Part shown: one piece after another, positions 14,142-21,953 of the stretch
How the letters are laid out: every line of letters starts with the position of its first letter
Numbering within the stretch: position 1 is the first letter of the stretch
From: a virus
Strand: one strand, 5' to 3'
Virus record (IMG/VR): IMGVR_UViG_3300021368_000083
Location: 1-32,409 of that record
DNA length: 32,409 nt
The notes under the pieces: generated by a model
What the model saw: the letters and a program-made list of their open reading frames with translations, nothing else
Told to the model about the DNA's origin: nothing
Database searches by the model: none
Program-made: the position numbers and the translations under genes

Positions 14142-15523
14142 ACATTCCACTCGGCAAATTTGGATAATCTAGTTTGGGATTCTGCAAACTGGGAGAACTG
14201 TTCTCCCGTATCTTCATCTGAAATATTAATTTCTGATGCGTCATCCGCTACATCATACAGCTTCATTTTTGATCTGTCAATTCCCACCATGAATTTTCGT
14301 GAGGCAGCGGTTTCATTGTATCTGTTTTTAAGTTGTTTGACCATGATGCGACCTTGTTGTTCCAACTCCTCAGTAGAGATAAGGGCAAACATAAGATCAG
14401 CAGTGGCAGGTAGACCAAAAGACTCAGAAGTATCGGTAAGATCTGGATCACTATTCCCATAACCAGAACGAGTAGTCTGAGTAGCACTAATAATAGGTAC
14501 GTTACACTCCACAGCAAAGCCACGGAGCTCCTCAGCAATCGCTTTAACATAGGTATACGAGTTAACAATCGCACCTTTGTACCTCACACTTGCACATATG
14601 TTTAAATAATCAATAAAAATAATATCGGGTTTGAAATCTTTCTTTAGTTTAAGATCACTTAAGAGTGCCCTGAAATGTCCTGCATGTGCAGACGCTGTTG
14701 GATACTCTTTAATGATAAGTTTGCCCTGAGTTTTACGAGCAATCTCATTAACTTTACTAGAGAAAAGAACTTCGGGTAGATCAGCAAGATCTCTAATACT
14801 AACGTTCAGAAGGTTTGCATCAATTCGTTCAGCAATTTTCTCCTCTGCCATTTCACATGTAATGTAGAGAACGTTCCTCCCCTGAGTGAGCGCGGCACCA
14901 GCGCAGTGGCACATGAATAGACTTTTCCCGACGCCTGTACCAGCAAGAGCGATGTTGAGAGTCTTATTAGGGAGACCACCTTTGGTAATGTAGTTAAACT
15001 TATCAAGGTCAAAGGGAATCTTTTCTTCTGTTCTGTGGTAGAAATCATATCTGTCTGTTGCTTGTTCTATGTAATCGTGTCCGATGTGTTCATCAAACGA
15101 AACCGCCAAGGCTTCTTGGAGAATGGAGGGTATCGCATCTCGCGAAATCTTCTGATCGCCGCCGTCCGCAATCTTGATTGATTGCATGAGTGCGAGGTAT
15201 ATAGCTCGGTCCTTGCACCACTTTTCTGTGGCGTCAAGCAACCAGTCGTAGTCAACCCACTCGTCCGAGAGGTTGGATACTGCCTGTACCGAATCTTTGA
15301 ACGATTCGTCAGTAAGATCATTACGGTTTTGTAGATTAATCGTAAGAACTTCTTTAGTAGGAACTTTATCGTACTTACTAGCGAAGTCAGCAATCTCTTC
15401 GTAGATAATTTTCTCATGGTAAATCTCATAATATTCTGCCTTTAAGAAAGGCACTACCTTACGATAATATTCTTCGTTAAAGAGAAGGTTTCGTAAAATA
15501 ATTTCTTCAATTCGTTCAGCCAT
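14138..15523 (-). CDS. 41: Replicative DNA helicase (T4 gp41-like, DnaB family)
   Basis: This 461-residue RecA-fold helicase unwinds DNA ahead of the phage polymerase and forms the primosome with gp61. The N-terminal helical domain spans about residues 1-165. The Walker A motif is LAGTGVGKSLF (193-203) and Walker B is PDIIFIDYLNI. A further conserved helicase motif includes ISATQTTRSGYGNSD. The C-terminus is acidic (SEINISDEDTGEQFSQ), as in T4-like helicases that bind partners. T4 gp41 is about 475 residues. The start shares a base with the methyltransferase stop (TAATG), and its stop overlaps the halogenase start (ATGA). It is thus part of one continuous block with polymerase, UvsX and the restriction-modification pair. 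Confidence 0.95.
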   Translation of the reverse strand: MAERIEEIILRNLLFNEEYYRKVVPFLKAEYYEIYHEKIIYEEIADFASKYDKVPTKEVLTINLQNRNDLTDESFKDSVQAVSNLSDEWVDYDWLLDATEKWCKDRAIYLALMQSIKIADGGDQKISRDAIPSILQEALAVSFDEHIGHDYIEQATDRYDFYHRTEEKIPFDLDKFNYITKGGLPNKTLNIALAGTGVGKSLFMCHCAGAALTQGRNVLYITCEMAEEKIAERIDANLLNVSIRDLADLPEVLFSSKVNEIARKTQGKLIIKEYPTASAHAGHFRALLSDLKLKKDFKPDIIFIDYLNICASVRYKGAIVNSYTYVKAIAEELRGFAVECNVPIISATQTTRSGYGNSDPDLTDTSESFGLPATADLMFALISTEELEQQGRIMVKQLKNRYNETAASRKFMVGIDRSKMKLYDVADDASEINISDEDTGEQFSQFAESQTRLSKFAEWNV

Positions 15524-16374
15524 TAGAATTTAATTTTTGCAAATGATTTTTCACTCAACCTTTTCTGAATTAGTCTACCATAATCTTCATGTAATTCGCA
15601 ACCCAGATAGTGCCTTTGTAATGATTTGGATACTAAAGCAGTTGTACCAGATCCCATAAAAGGATCTAATACAATGTCACCTTCTTCACTTCCAGATTTA
15701 ATACACGGTTCAATTAGTTCTGGTGGATACACAGCAAAGTGTGCTCCTTTATATGGTTTGGTTTTAACTTCCCACACAGTTTTCTTACGCTTCAATCCTT
15801 TACCATCTACAGTTGGTTCTTTGATAGCATCAACATCAAAATAATAATTCTGACTTTTGCTAAACAAAAAGATATACTCATGTGATTTAGTACATCTATC
15901 TCGTACACTTTCAGGCATAGGATTAGGTTTATTCCAGATAATATCTTGTCTTAGATACCATCCGTCTGCTCTCATAGCAAAAGCAAACATCCAAGGAATA
16001 CCAATAAGATCTTTTTCTTTAAGACCTTCTAGTTTGTTACCTCGTCTAGCACATGTGCTAGGTAAATCTTGGTTAGTTTTAGATACTGATTGTTTATGAA
16101 TTGCTTGTCCTTTACCTGGTCTATAGTTATAGTAACTATCACCAAGATTAACCCAGCATGTTCCATCATCAGTAAGACAATTTCTTACCTCACGAAATAC
16201 TTTTACGAGATTGTCAACATATTCTTCTGGTGTTTGTTCCAGACCAATTTGATCTTGTTCACCACCATAGTTTCTCAAACCATAATAAGGCGGTGATGTT
16301 ACACACATCCTCGCCTTACCAGTAAACTCTTTTAATGTTTCACGACAATCACCAAAGAGAATTGTGTCCTTCAA
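15523..16374 (-). CDS. Site-specific DNA methyltransferase, beta class (probable cytosine-N4)
   Basis: A 283-residue SAM-dependent DNA methyltransferase. Catalytic motif IV is TSPPYY (residues 26-31); SPPY is usual for cytosine-N4 enzymes, while adenine-N6 enzymes generally have DPPY. The SAM-binding motif I lies near the end as DPFMGSGTT (237-245). This order, catalytic motif first with a target-recognition region between, is the beta class. The start is TTG at 16374, which overlaps the nuclease stop as TTGA; the next ATG (residue 23) would remove the N-terminal GDCRETL region. It directly follows an MvaI/BcnI-like nuclease; enzymes of that family are partnered by N4-cytosine methyltransferases. 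The likely job is protecting phage DNA from that nuclease and perhaps from host enzymes. Confidence 0.93.
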   Translation of the reverse strand: MKDTILFGDCRETLKEFTGKARMCVTSPPYYGLRNYGGEQDQIGLEQTPEEYVDNLVKVFREVRNCLTDDGTCWVNLGDSYYNYRPGKGQAIHKQSVSKTNQDLPSTCARRGNKLEGLKEKDLIGIPWMFAFAMRADGWYLRQDIIWNKPNPMPESVRDRCTKSHEYIFLFSKSQNYYFDVDAIKEPTVDGKGLKRKKTVWEVKTKPYKGAHFAVYPPELIEPCIKSGSEEGDIVLDPFMGSGTTALVSKSLQRHYLGCELHEDYGRLIQKRLSEKSFAKIKF

Positions 16375-17060
16375 TTTAGAGTCTCCTTAACAAATAATTT
16401 ATCCATATCTTCGTGACGGATACGAAAAGCAGTACCACGATTTCTTACTCCCTTACCTTTATTATACTGAGTGTAAAGTCTGAAGTCAATAGAAATTACA
16501 TCTTCTTCAATTAACTCTTTGAACTTTTCTTTTGTAGTTCCTTTAAACAAGTATGCTTTATTATAATGAAAGTATTCAACACCTCCAATCTTTTTTGTCT
16601 CTGCTAATACTTTAATACAATTAGGAAATTTCTTACCAAATTGCTCTACCAACTGAGTCCAATTCCATTTTACAATGGTGACATCTTTACATTTAACATA
16701 GAGATGCTCTTCATCAGTTTCAAAATAATACCCTCTCTTGTTAGGTGTTTTTTTAACTGTAGATTGAGCAGTTTTTTCACCAACATATTTGGTATGTGGG
16801 AATCCATATCCCTCAAGAAATTCAATTTGTGTCATTTGCCACTCACCTTCTTTGTTGAAGAGAGTTTGTAGTCCACTAGCAGTTGCTCGCTTAACTTTTA
16901 ATTCGTTACCTTCAATGTCTGGTCCTGCTATGTTATTTTCTTGCAGTCCCAATTCATCTTCAAATGTATTACCAACAGCACCATCACCTTTACGTTGAGA
17001 TTTAATAAATCCCTTTTCTTTAATAGTTTTGTACTTAGTAATAAATTCAGAATAGTTCAT
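16371..17060 (-). CDS. Type II restriction endonuclease, MvaI/BcnI family
   Basis: A 229-residue nuclease with the signature of MvaI/BcnI-type enzymes, which cut CCNGG-like sites. The N-terminal GFIKSQRKGDGAVGNTFEDELG carries the conserved RKGD...GNTFE block with glutamate E34. The catalytic PD-(D/E)XK core is D48-x4-E53-L-K55 in PDIEGNELKVK, with the spacing I recall for MvaI. The C-terminal half has AETKKIGGVEYFHYNKAYLF and ends with RNRGTAFRIRHED, the GTAFRI block typical of the family. All catalytic residues look intact and the length fits (about 230-250). It starts one base into the uvsX stop (TAATG), and its stop overlaps the methyltransferase start. The exact target cannot be read from sequence. 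Confidence 0.88.
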   Translation of the reverse strand: MNYSEFITKYKTIKEKGFIKSQRKGDGAVGNTFEDELGLQENNIAGPDIEGNELKVKRATASGLQTLFNKEGEWQMTQIEFLEGYGFPHTKYVGEKTAQSTVKKTPNKRGYYFETDEEHLYVKCKDVTIVKWNWTQLVEQFGKKFPNCIKVLAETKKIGGVEYFHYNKAYLFKGTTKEKFKELIEEDVISIDFRLYTQYNKGKGVRNRGTAFRIRHEDMDKLFVKETLN

Positions 17061-18073
17061 TAGTTTCCGTAGGTAAATTCTTCTCTGGCAGCTTCTTCTA
17101 GTTTTGCCATTACTTCTTCGGTAAAATACTTCTCAGGATTAGAGAGAATAGATTTAGGATAAACAGAAGATTCACCAAACTTAATGCGATTCCCCACCCG
17201 CTTGAAGATTCCGTACTGTTCACCCAATTCCAGTAGCCCGTAATACTTGTCAAGTCCACGGTCGTCAAAAAATAGACGAGTTTCAACTTTACTACCCTCC
17301 TTGGTTAGACGAGATTTCTTTGCTTCGCACTTGATGATGTTACCCACCAGTTCAGTGCCATCTTTCTCCTTCTTCTTGCCAAGATAGATGATAGTAGATG
17401 CAGCATACTTAAGACCTGTACCGCCTCCCATCTCCTTTGCAGGGACATAGGAACCGATCACATCATAGGTATGGTTTGTGACGATCATAGGGACTTGTGC
17501 CTGACCAAGCTTCAATGTTAGCACACGGAAGGCACCTTTGATCAACTGTGATTTGGTCATGTCACGAACTTGTTTGTCGTTAGCAACATCTTCCATCTCT
17601 TTATTGGTTGAAAGCATACCAAGAGAGTCTAGCACAAACATCATTGGTTGTCTGCTCTCCTTTGGTTCCTTAAGATACTTGTCAAGGATCCTGCATGCCT
17701 GTGTCCTGAACTCCTCAATGGTAGCAACAGGGAACAGTACCATACGAGAACTGTCAATGCCACGAGACTCAATCATGTCACGGGAAATGGCGGATTCAGT
17801 TTCAAAATAAATGACGCCACCTGTAGGATTAGCGTCAAGGAAATTACGAACGACGCTGAGAGCAAAAAAAGTCTTGCCCGTGCTTGATTCTCCTGCCAAG
17901 GCTGTAACTTTGTTGGAAGGCAAGCCTCCAAACAACGAACCACTAACCAAGGCGTTAAAGATATAACTGCCAGTATCAACGTAATTAGTAATGTCGCCAG
18001 CAGCAACTCCTTCACTAACCAAACCAGCAAATTCGTTTCCACTATCTTTAATTACAGTATCTAAAAATCCCAT
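17060..18073 (-). CDS. uvsX: Recombinase UvsX (RecA/Rad51-like)
   Basis: This 337-residue strand-exchange protein coats single-stranded DNA and drives recombination-dependent replication and repair in T4-like phages. The Walker A motif is [10 protein letters not shown] (residues 61-70). An ATP-sensing glutamate appears in [15 protein letters not shown], and Walker B in [11 protein letters not shown]. The DNA-binding loop region includes [10 protein letters not shown] and [15 protein letters not shown]4 UvsX is about 390 residues, so this version is shorter, mainly at the C-terminus, as in other cyanomyoviruses. The ATG at 18073 overlaps the preceding 58-residue gene by 13 bases. Its stop shares a base with the restriction nuclease start. 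Confidence 0.96.
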   Translation of the reverse strand: MGFLDTVIKDSGNEFAGLVSEGVAAGDITNYVDTGSYIFNALVSGSLFGGLPSNKVTALAGESSTGKTFFALSVVRNFLDANPTGGVIYFETESAISRDMIESRGIDSSRMVLFPVATIEEFRTQACRILDKYLKEPKESRQPMMFVLDSLGMLSTNKEMEDVANDKQVRDMTKSQLIKGAFRVLTLKLGQAQVPMIVTNHTYDVIGSYVPAKEMGGGTGLKYAASTIIYLGKKKEKDGTELVGNIIKCEAKKSRLTKEGSKVETRLFFDDRGLDKYYGLLELGEQYGIFKRVGNRIKFGESSVYPKSILSNPEKYFTEEVMAKLEEAAREEFTYGN

Positions 18074-18237
18074 TGTGTTGCTTCATCCTCATAAAAGTTT
18101 ACATAAGTATAATTGTCTCGCATTAGTTTAGCAAACGCAAGAGCAGTTTTGTAGTCTTCAAAACATTTGATGTCTTCAGATCCAATTTGACCGACTACGT
18201 GATTTGTCCATGTTACCACAAAGACTTTCTTACTCAT
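18061..18237 (-). CDS. Small protein between gp43 and uvsX
   Basis: A 58-residue gene starting [20 protein letters not shown] and ending [11 protein letters not shown]. Its ATG at 18237 overlaps the polymerase stop as ATGA, and its 3' end overlaps uvsX by 13 bases; this fit between two certain genes is the main evidence. The pattern of a first beta strand, a short helix ([15 protein letters not shown]) and a second strand (YTYVNFYED) suggests a small alpha/beta fold. Small genes at this place are seen in other cyanomyoviruses. No function can be assigned; a replication accessory role is possible from position. Confidence 0.8.
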   Translation of the reverse strand: MSKKVFVVTWTNHVVGQIGSEDIKCFEDYKTALAFAKLMRDNYTYVNFYEDEATQWDF

Positions 18238-20723
18238 TCAAAGAAACTCCCAATTGACACAGTTTTTTGATGGGTCCATCCGATACATTGTAACACATTT
18301 TTTAATGGTTCCAAGAAAGATTTCTCAAACTGTGTCTGATAATCCACATACTTTTCAATACCAAATTCTTTAGGTAATTGCCCAAAGAAACTGATACAGT
18401 TTTCATGGATTGGATTAGGTGTTTTCAAATACATGAATTTAATCTTCTCACCCTCTTGGATGAGAGGATGTTTGTTTTCTACTCCGTGTTTTTTAACATA
18501 GTGATTATACAACAATGCTCCTCGCACATGGATTGGAGTCCCTTTGGAGTATATTTCGTTTGGGTGGCGATATTTTGCAAGGTTATTAACTCCTCGCGGG
18601 AAAGCAACTTCTTCATATGGTCGCATTCGGGTTTCCGACCGCACGTCATTGATGAAATTGATAAGCTCATCATTTGTTTTCCCGATAATAATCTTAAATG
18701 CTGCATACAACTTGTCTCTAAAATACGCAGGAGTAGAACTCCTTGCTGTTTCAAGACCCATGATCTTCATCTTGGGTTCTTTATATCTAACTCCCTCACT
18801 ATCCCAAACATTAAGAATGTAACGCTTCTTTGCAGTCCAGATGCCACGGTCTGCAATGTTCTCACGCTTCATTTGCATCTTTTGGTCATACGCTGATACG
18901 TACGACGCAAGTTCTTCATATGAACGTTCAATAAAAGGTTCCAATTTCTCTTGGCAGATCTTGTCAAGTATGTCCACAATTGCTGCTTTGTCGCCAGACT
19001 TAGCACTAAAAAATTTATTAACAAGAGGTCCGAGGTTAAGATAAATTGAGTCGGTGTCAGATGCGATAACATAATCAACCTTATCAGTAGAGAGTAGTTT
19101 ATTTAGATATTCATTCATTTTGTTCTCAATCCAGCGAATTGAAACCTGACCACTCAATGTGATTGCTTCAGCATTAGCAAGACGATAATATCTAAAGTGT
19201 TCATTACCAATGGCACCATAAGCAGAGTTCAAAGAAATCTTCTTTGCCATCTGAATATTATTACAGCGAGCGATCTCATTCATGAGTTCAACAGTAGGAG
19301 TTTTTTCATACTCCTGCTTCGCTTTAATCATTTTCTTTTTAAAAATAACCCTAGAGTCATACATCTTCTGCATCATCTGGGGTAGGAATCCATGAACATC
19401 TTTTCTGTACTGTGCTCCATTAGCACACGTAGAAAACTCAGGATCTAGTTCAACTTGTTTGTTTAGAATCCCCTCAACGCTCGCGCTGGGATGTCTAGCT
19501 TCCCTGAGTGTTTCTGGCGAGATATTGTACTGCATGATAAGATGAGGATACAGACTATTAAGGTCAAAACTAACAACCCAATCATAGAATCCTGGTTTCG
19601 GTTCCTTGACATATGCTCCTGCGTATTTTGCATCTTTTGTCGCTTCTTTTTTAGGAGGAATTGCAATCTTCCTCTTCAGAAGTTCCACATAAATGTAGTT
19701 GTCCCACATACGAACTTGTGAGAACACATCTTCATAATTTACCTTGGCATCATATGCCATAGTAAATGCAAGTTCAATCAATTTCATTTTATCATCAAGT
19801 TTATCAACCAGACGTACGTCGTGGATGTTATACTCAATGAATTTTTGCCAATCGTTCTCGTAGAACTCTTTGAATGTATCGTACTCAGAGTGATCTAATT
19901 TCTTTTGTCCGAGTTCAACAAAGGCAATATGATCCAACCTATAAGACTCTTGATTCTGATAGGTAAATTTCCTATACAAGTCATAATAATCCAGCGTAGA
20001 AATTCCTGGTAGATCATAAGCGACCTGCTTTCTTCCTTTAATGAAAATCTCTCTAGAAGAAATAAGTTTCCAAGGGCTAAGAGTCCTAGTAAACTTCTCA
20101 CCAAGTACCCTATCAATACGCCTAGCAATATAGGGAATATCAAACAACTGAACATTCCAACCTGTAACAACGTCAGGACAATTTTCATTCCAATACTGAA
20201 GAAATGCTGAAAGCATTGACTCTTCAGAATTAAAATGCATGTAATCAACCATAGAATCTTTGTTGTCAAATGGACGAGCTCCAAAGACAACAATGCGACC
20301 AGTATATGAATCTTTGATACTGATCGCTAAGATCTCTTGGTCTGCAGTTTCAATGTCGGGAAAACCATTCTCTGCTGCGGTTTCAATATCAATAGTAAAC
20401 ACACGAATCTTAGAAACGTCATAACGAATCTCTTCTTCGGGATGCTCTTGAGCAATATATTGATACAGATACCTGCTGTTTCCGTAAATAGGAAACTCCT
20501 CAACTTCTTTATACTTTTTGATGAACTCTTTCGCTTCGTTAATAGAACCCATGTTAAGAGGTTCAACGCAGTTACCTTCTAGTGTCCTCCACTCAGAATA
20601 ATTCTTTGTAGGGACATACAGGGTAGGACTGAAAGATACCCTGTATGAAAAAGGTTGACCACCTTCATAACCACGGACCAGCAGGCGGTTGCCTGCCTGT
20701 TCAACATTAGTATAAAACTTCAT
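18234..20723 (-). CDS. 43: DNA polymerase, family B (T4 gp43-like)
   Basis: This 829-residue replicative polymerase has a 3'-5' proofreading domain. Exonuclease motifs are FTIDIET (D112, E114), TGWNVQLFDIPY (N190, D195) and YNIHDVRLVD (298-306, D302). Polymerase motif A is FDLNSLYPH (D387), motif B is KKISLNSAYGAIGN (494-507), and motif C is ASDTDSIY (D556, D558). All catalytic residues are present. T4 gp43 is about 900 residues; the shortening is usual for cyanophage versions. The C-terminus ([10 protein letters not shown]) is short, resembling the tail by which gp43 binds the sliding clamp gp45. The start overlaps the upstream gene by ATGA, and the stop overlaps the 58-residue gene by ATGA. 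Confidence 0.98.
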   Translation of the reverse strand: MKFYTNVEQAGNRLLVRGYEGGQPFSYRVSFSPTLYVPTKNYSEWRTLEGNCVEPLNMGSINEAKEFIKKYKEVEEFPIYGNSRYLYQYIAQEHPEEEIRYDVSKIRVFTIDIETAAENGFPDIETADQEILAISIKDSYTGRIVVFGARPFDNKDSMVDYMHFNSEESMLSAFLQYWNENCPDVVTGWNVQLFDIPYIARRIDRVLGEKFTRTLSPWKLISSREIFIKGRKQVAYDLPGISTLDYYDLYRKFTYQNQESYRLDHIAFVELGQKKLDHSEYDTFKEFYENDWQKFIEYNIHDVRLVDKLDDKMKLIELAFTMAYDAKVNYEDVFSQVRMWDNYIYVELLKRKIAIPPKKEATKDAKYAGAYVKEPKPGFYDWVVSFDLNSLYPHLIMQYNISPETLREARHPSASVEGILNKQVELDPEFSTCANGAQYRKDVHGFLPQMMQKMYDSRVIFKKKMIKAKQEYEKTPTVELMNEIARCNNIQMAKKISLNSAYGAIGNEHFRYYRLANAEAITLSGQVSIRWIENKMNEYLNKLLSTDKVDYVIASDTDSIYLNLGPLVNKFFSAKSGDKAAIVDILDKICQEKLEPFIERSYEELASYVSAYDQKMQMKRENIADRGIWTAKKRYILNVWDSEGVRYKEPKMKIMGLETARSSTPAYFRDKLYAAFKIIIGKTNDELINFINDVRSETRMRPYEEVAFPRGVNNLAKYRHPNEIYSKGTPIHVRGALLYNHYVKKHGVENKHPLIQEGEKIKFMYLKTPNPIHENCISFFGQLPKEFGIEKYVDYQTQFEKSFLEPLKNVLQCIGWTHQKTVSIGSFFE

Positions 20724-20995
20724 TCAGTAAGCAGTGCGGGTTTTCCACCATAGTACCGAGTAATCATGTCGCTACTCGGATCAACAAATGTAATTATATC
20801 AGAAGATCGGATGACTGCCTCCTTTTTAGTGGCAAAAGGGAGCCAGTCTGTCAACTGGTCCCCATCAATCAGCATAGGATCAACTAAGATGCAGTCTGGA
20901 TCACCAAACGTTACATCTTCAATTTCTTCAACTTGCGCCAGCAGCCACTGGTCCTTCAGTAACAGCACTTTCAGTAGTTTTTCCAAGGATATCAT
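20720..20995 (-). CDS. Small conserved cyanophage protein upstream of gp43
   Basis: A protein of about 91 residues with the core KVLLLKDQWLLAQVEEIED, then FGDPDCILVDPMLIDGD, WLPFATKKEAVIRSSDIITFVDPSS. The alternating strands suggest a small beta barrel, similar in style to its neighbour at 20928-21329. The start is uncertain: ATGs at 21001 and 20995 both lie inside the neighbour and neither has a normally spaced ribosome site; 20995 is closest to the expected beginning of the conserved core. It overlaps its upstream gene by 68 bases and the polymerase start by ATGA. From memory, similar proteins sit in this position in other cyanomyoviruses. Function unknown. Confidence 0.7.
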   Translation of the reverse strand: MISLEKLLKVLLLKDQWLLAQVEEIEDVTFGDPDCILVDPMLIDGDQLTDWLPFATKKEAVIRSSDIITFVDPSSDMITRYYGGKPALLTE

Positions 20996-21329
20996 CTCCA
21001 TTATTAGGTAGGAAAGCAAGATCAACACCTGCCTCTTTTAATTTAGTCACGTAGTTAAGAAGGATCTCACCAGAAGGTGGCATTGCAGTAACCACTGCAG
21101 TAGGAGATACCCGATGATCCTCATAAGGAGTGAAAGGATTCCACCTGCGATATGTTACGTTGTAAGCTTCAACATTTCCATCCTCTTGGGAAAGAGTAAG
21201 GGTAAGAGGATAAAGCATTTGATATGCAACAAACTTATCTTCTTCCCTAATCTGAGTGAAGTTACAGATAACATGTTCACCAGTCATCAGATGAATGATA
21301 CGGACATTATGATCAATAGATTCAGCCAT
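20928..21329 (-). CDS. Conserved cyanophage protein, possibly Sm/beta-barrel-like
   Basis: A 133-residue protein starting MAESIDHNVRIIHLMTGEHV, a highly conserved sequence type in cyanomyoviruses and related marine T4-like phages. The N-terminal half, with MTGEHVICNFTQIREEDKF and AYQMLYPLTLTL, has the strand-turn-strand look of a small barrel, and the LxTGExV pattern recalls Sm/LSm proteins; this is only a structural suggestion. A middle stretch YRRWNPFTPYEDHRVSP is conserved, and the C-terminal quarter is low-complexity. A sigma-70-like promoter lies immediately upstream, the leader is about 14 bases and no ribosome site is visible. It heads the operon that continues with the 20720-20995 gene, gp43, the 58-residue gene, uvsX, the restriction-modification pair, gp41, the halogenase and mazG. 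Confidence 0.85.
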   Translation of the reverse strand: MAESIDHNVRIIHLMTGEHVICNFTQIREEDKFVAYQMLYPLTLTLSQEDGNVEAYNVTYRRWNPFTPYEDHRVSPTAVVTAMPPSGEILLNYVTKLKEAGVDLAFLPNNGDDILGKTTESAVTEGPVAAGAS

Positions 21330-21349
21330 AGTTTAAAAACGTTTCTAGT

Positions 21350-21378
21350 AGTATAGCAAGTAAAAAGGGGACCGTCAA
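21350..21378 (-). promoter_or_regulatory. Sigma-70-like promoter for the polymerase operon
   Basis: On the minus strand TTGACG (21378-21373) and TATACT (21355-21350) are separated by exactly 17 bases, a close match to the TTGACA-N17-TATAAT consensus of the host housekeeping sigma factor. The -35 box is the loop of the hsp20 terminator hairpin. Predicted transcription start is near 21343, leaving only about 14 bases before the ATG at 21329. Confidence 0.75.
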
Positions 21379-21387
21379 GTCCCCTTT
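21361..21387 (-). terminator. Terminator after hsp20
   Basis: A perfect nine-base-pair stem, AAAGGGGAC (21387-21379 on the minus strand) with GTCCCCTTT (21372-21364), encloses a six-base loop TTGACG. The Ts at the end of the stem are extended by two more (TTTTTA), and the hairpin begins eight bases after the hsp20 stop. It is a good rho-independent terminator. Confidence 0.85.
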
Positions 21388-21395
21388 ATGTTAAT

Positions 21396-21800
21396 TTAAA
21401 ACCAAGTCTTTCTTTTCTGATGTTCGGGGAGTTCTTTTTTGAGTACGATGGTGAGAAGACCATCCTCGTAATCAACTGATTCAACCTCTACATCATCTGC
21501 CATTTGCCAGTTTCTTGCAAATGTTTTATAAGATATTCCTCGGTGTGTATATTCCCTGTCTTTTGTTTCTGGACTCTTTTCAGCAGAGACTGTTAGAACA
21601 TTCCTTTCTGTCTCAACCTTAATATCTCCTCTTGAAAATCCAGCAAGAGCGATTTCCAAAGTGGTTCTACCATCAGTTCCATTAACGATGTTGTAAGGAG
21701 GGTAATTCTTTCCACCTCCTGCAAGAGCTTCAAGTCTGCTGAATGTTTCATTGAATCCAATTGAATATGGGGTATAGGTTTCCCATTGAAAGTCTACCAT
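21396..21800 (-). CDS. hsp20: Small heat shock protein Hsp20 (alpha-crystallin family)
   Basis: A 134-residue ATP-independent holdase chaperone. The N-terminal arm has MVDFQWETYTPYSIGFNETF. The alpha-crystallin domain covers about residues 36-120, with PPYNIVNGTDGRTTLEIALAGF, VLTVSAEKSP and YEDGLLTIVLKK. A short tail (LPEHQKRKTWF) follows. The start at 21800 is chosen because GAGGA lies seven bases upstream and the Hsp20 domain fits; an ATG 39 bases earlier has no ribosome site. Hsp20 genes are a hallmark of cyanomyoviruses and are thought to help virion protein folding or protect host proteins, but the client is unknown. A TATAAATA promoter with a hairpin-rich leader of nearly 90 bases precedes it, and a terminator follows, making it a single-gene unit. 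Confidence 0.95.
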   Translation of the reverse strand: MVDFQWETYTPYSIGFNETFSRLEALAGGGKNYPPYNIVNGTDGRTTLEIALAGFSRGDIKVETERNVLTVSAEKSPETKDREYTHRGISYKTFARNWQMADDVEVESVDYEDGLLTIVLKKELPEHQKRKTWF

Positions 21801-21864
21801 GATTGTGTCCTCGTAAGCAACATTAAGTGTATGACCCATACGGCATCATACTTGGAGTAAAAGG

Positions 21865-21895
21865 GGGACCGCAGTCCCACACCTCTTACGGAGGT
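21865..21895 (-). other. Two stem-loops in the hsp20 leader
   Basis: On the minus strand ACCTC pairs with GAGGT (21895-21881, five-base loop), and just after it GGGAC pairs with GTCCC (21878-21865, loop TGCG). The second is followed by CC and TTTT, so it looks like a weak terminator or attenuator. Both lie between the TATAAATA element and the hsp20 start, so a transcript from that promoter would contain at least the second. They may terminate read-through from regA or modulate hsp20. Confidence 0.5.
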
Positions 21896-21902
21896 ATTTA
21901 TA
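21895..21902 (-). promoter_or_regulatory. T4-type late promoter (TATAAATA) for hsp20
   Basis: An exact TATAAATA on the minus strand, in the intergenic region between regA and hsp20. It lies about 95 bases before the preferred hsp20 start, farther than the other late promoters in the window, because a structured leader intervenes. Confidence 0.7.
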
Positions 21903-21913
21903 GTGGTAGCCTT

Positions 21914-21953
21914 GGTTTATATGGTGTATAAACCGAAAGATATTATTCGGTTT
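21914..21953 (-). terminator. Overlapping stem-loops at the end of regA
   Basis: Stem 1 on the minus strand is AAACCGAA (21953-21946) with TTCGGTTT (21937-21930); its eight-base loop contains the regA stop codon. Stem 2 is GGTTTATA (21934-21927) with TATAAACC (21921-21914). The two share bases 21930-21934 and cannot form together. Stem 1 ends in TTT and may act as a weak terminator; neither has a long T-run. The arrangement looks like a switch between two folds. Confidence 0.5.

Noticed and set aside
20996-21028. Upstream extension of the small gene before gp43
   Set aside because: It adds a hydrophobic leader (MLILLSYLIME) that overlaps the neighbour further and has no ribosome site; the conserved core begins later.
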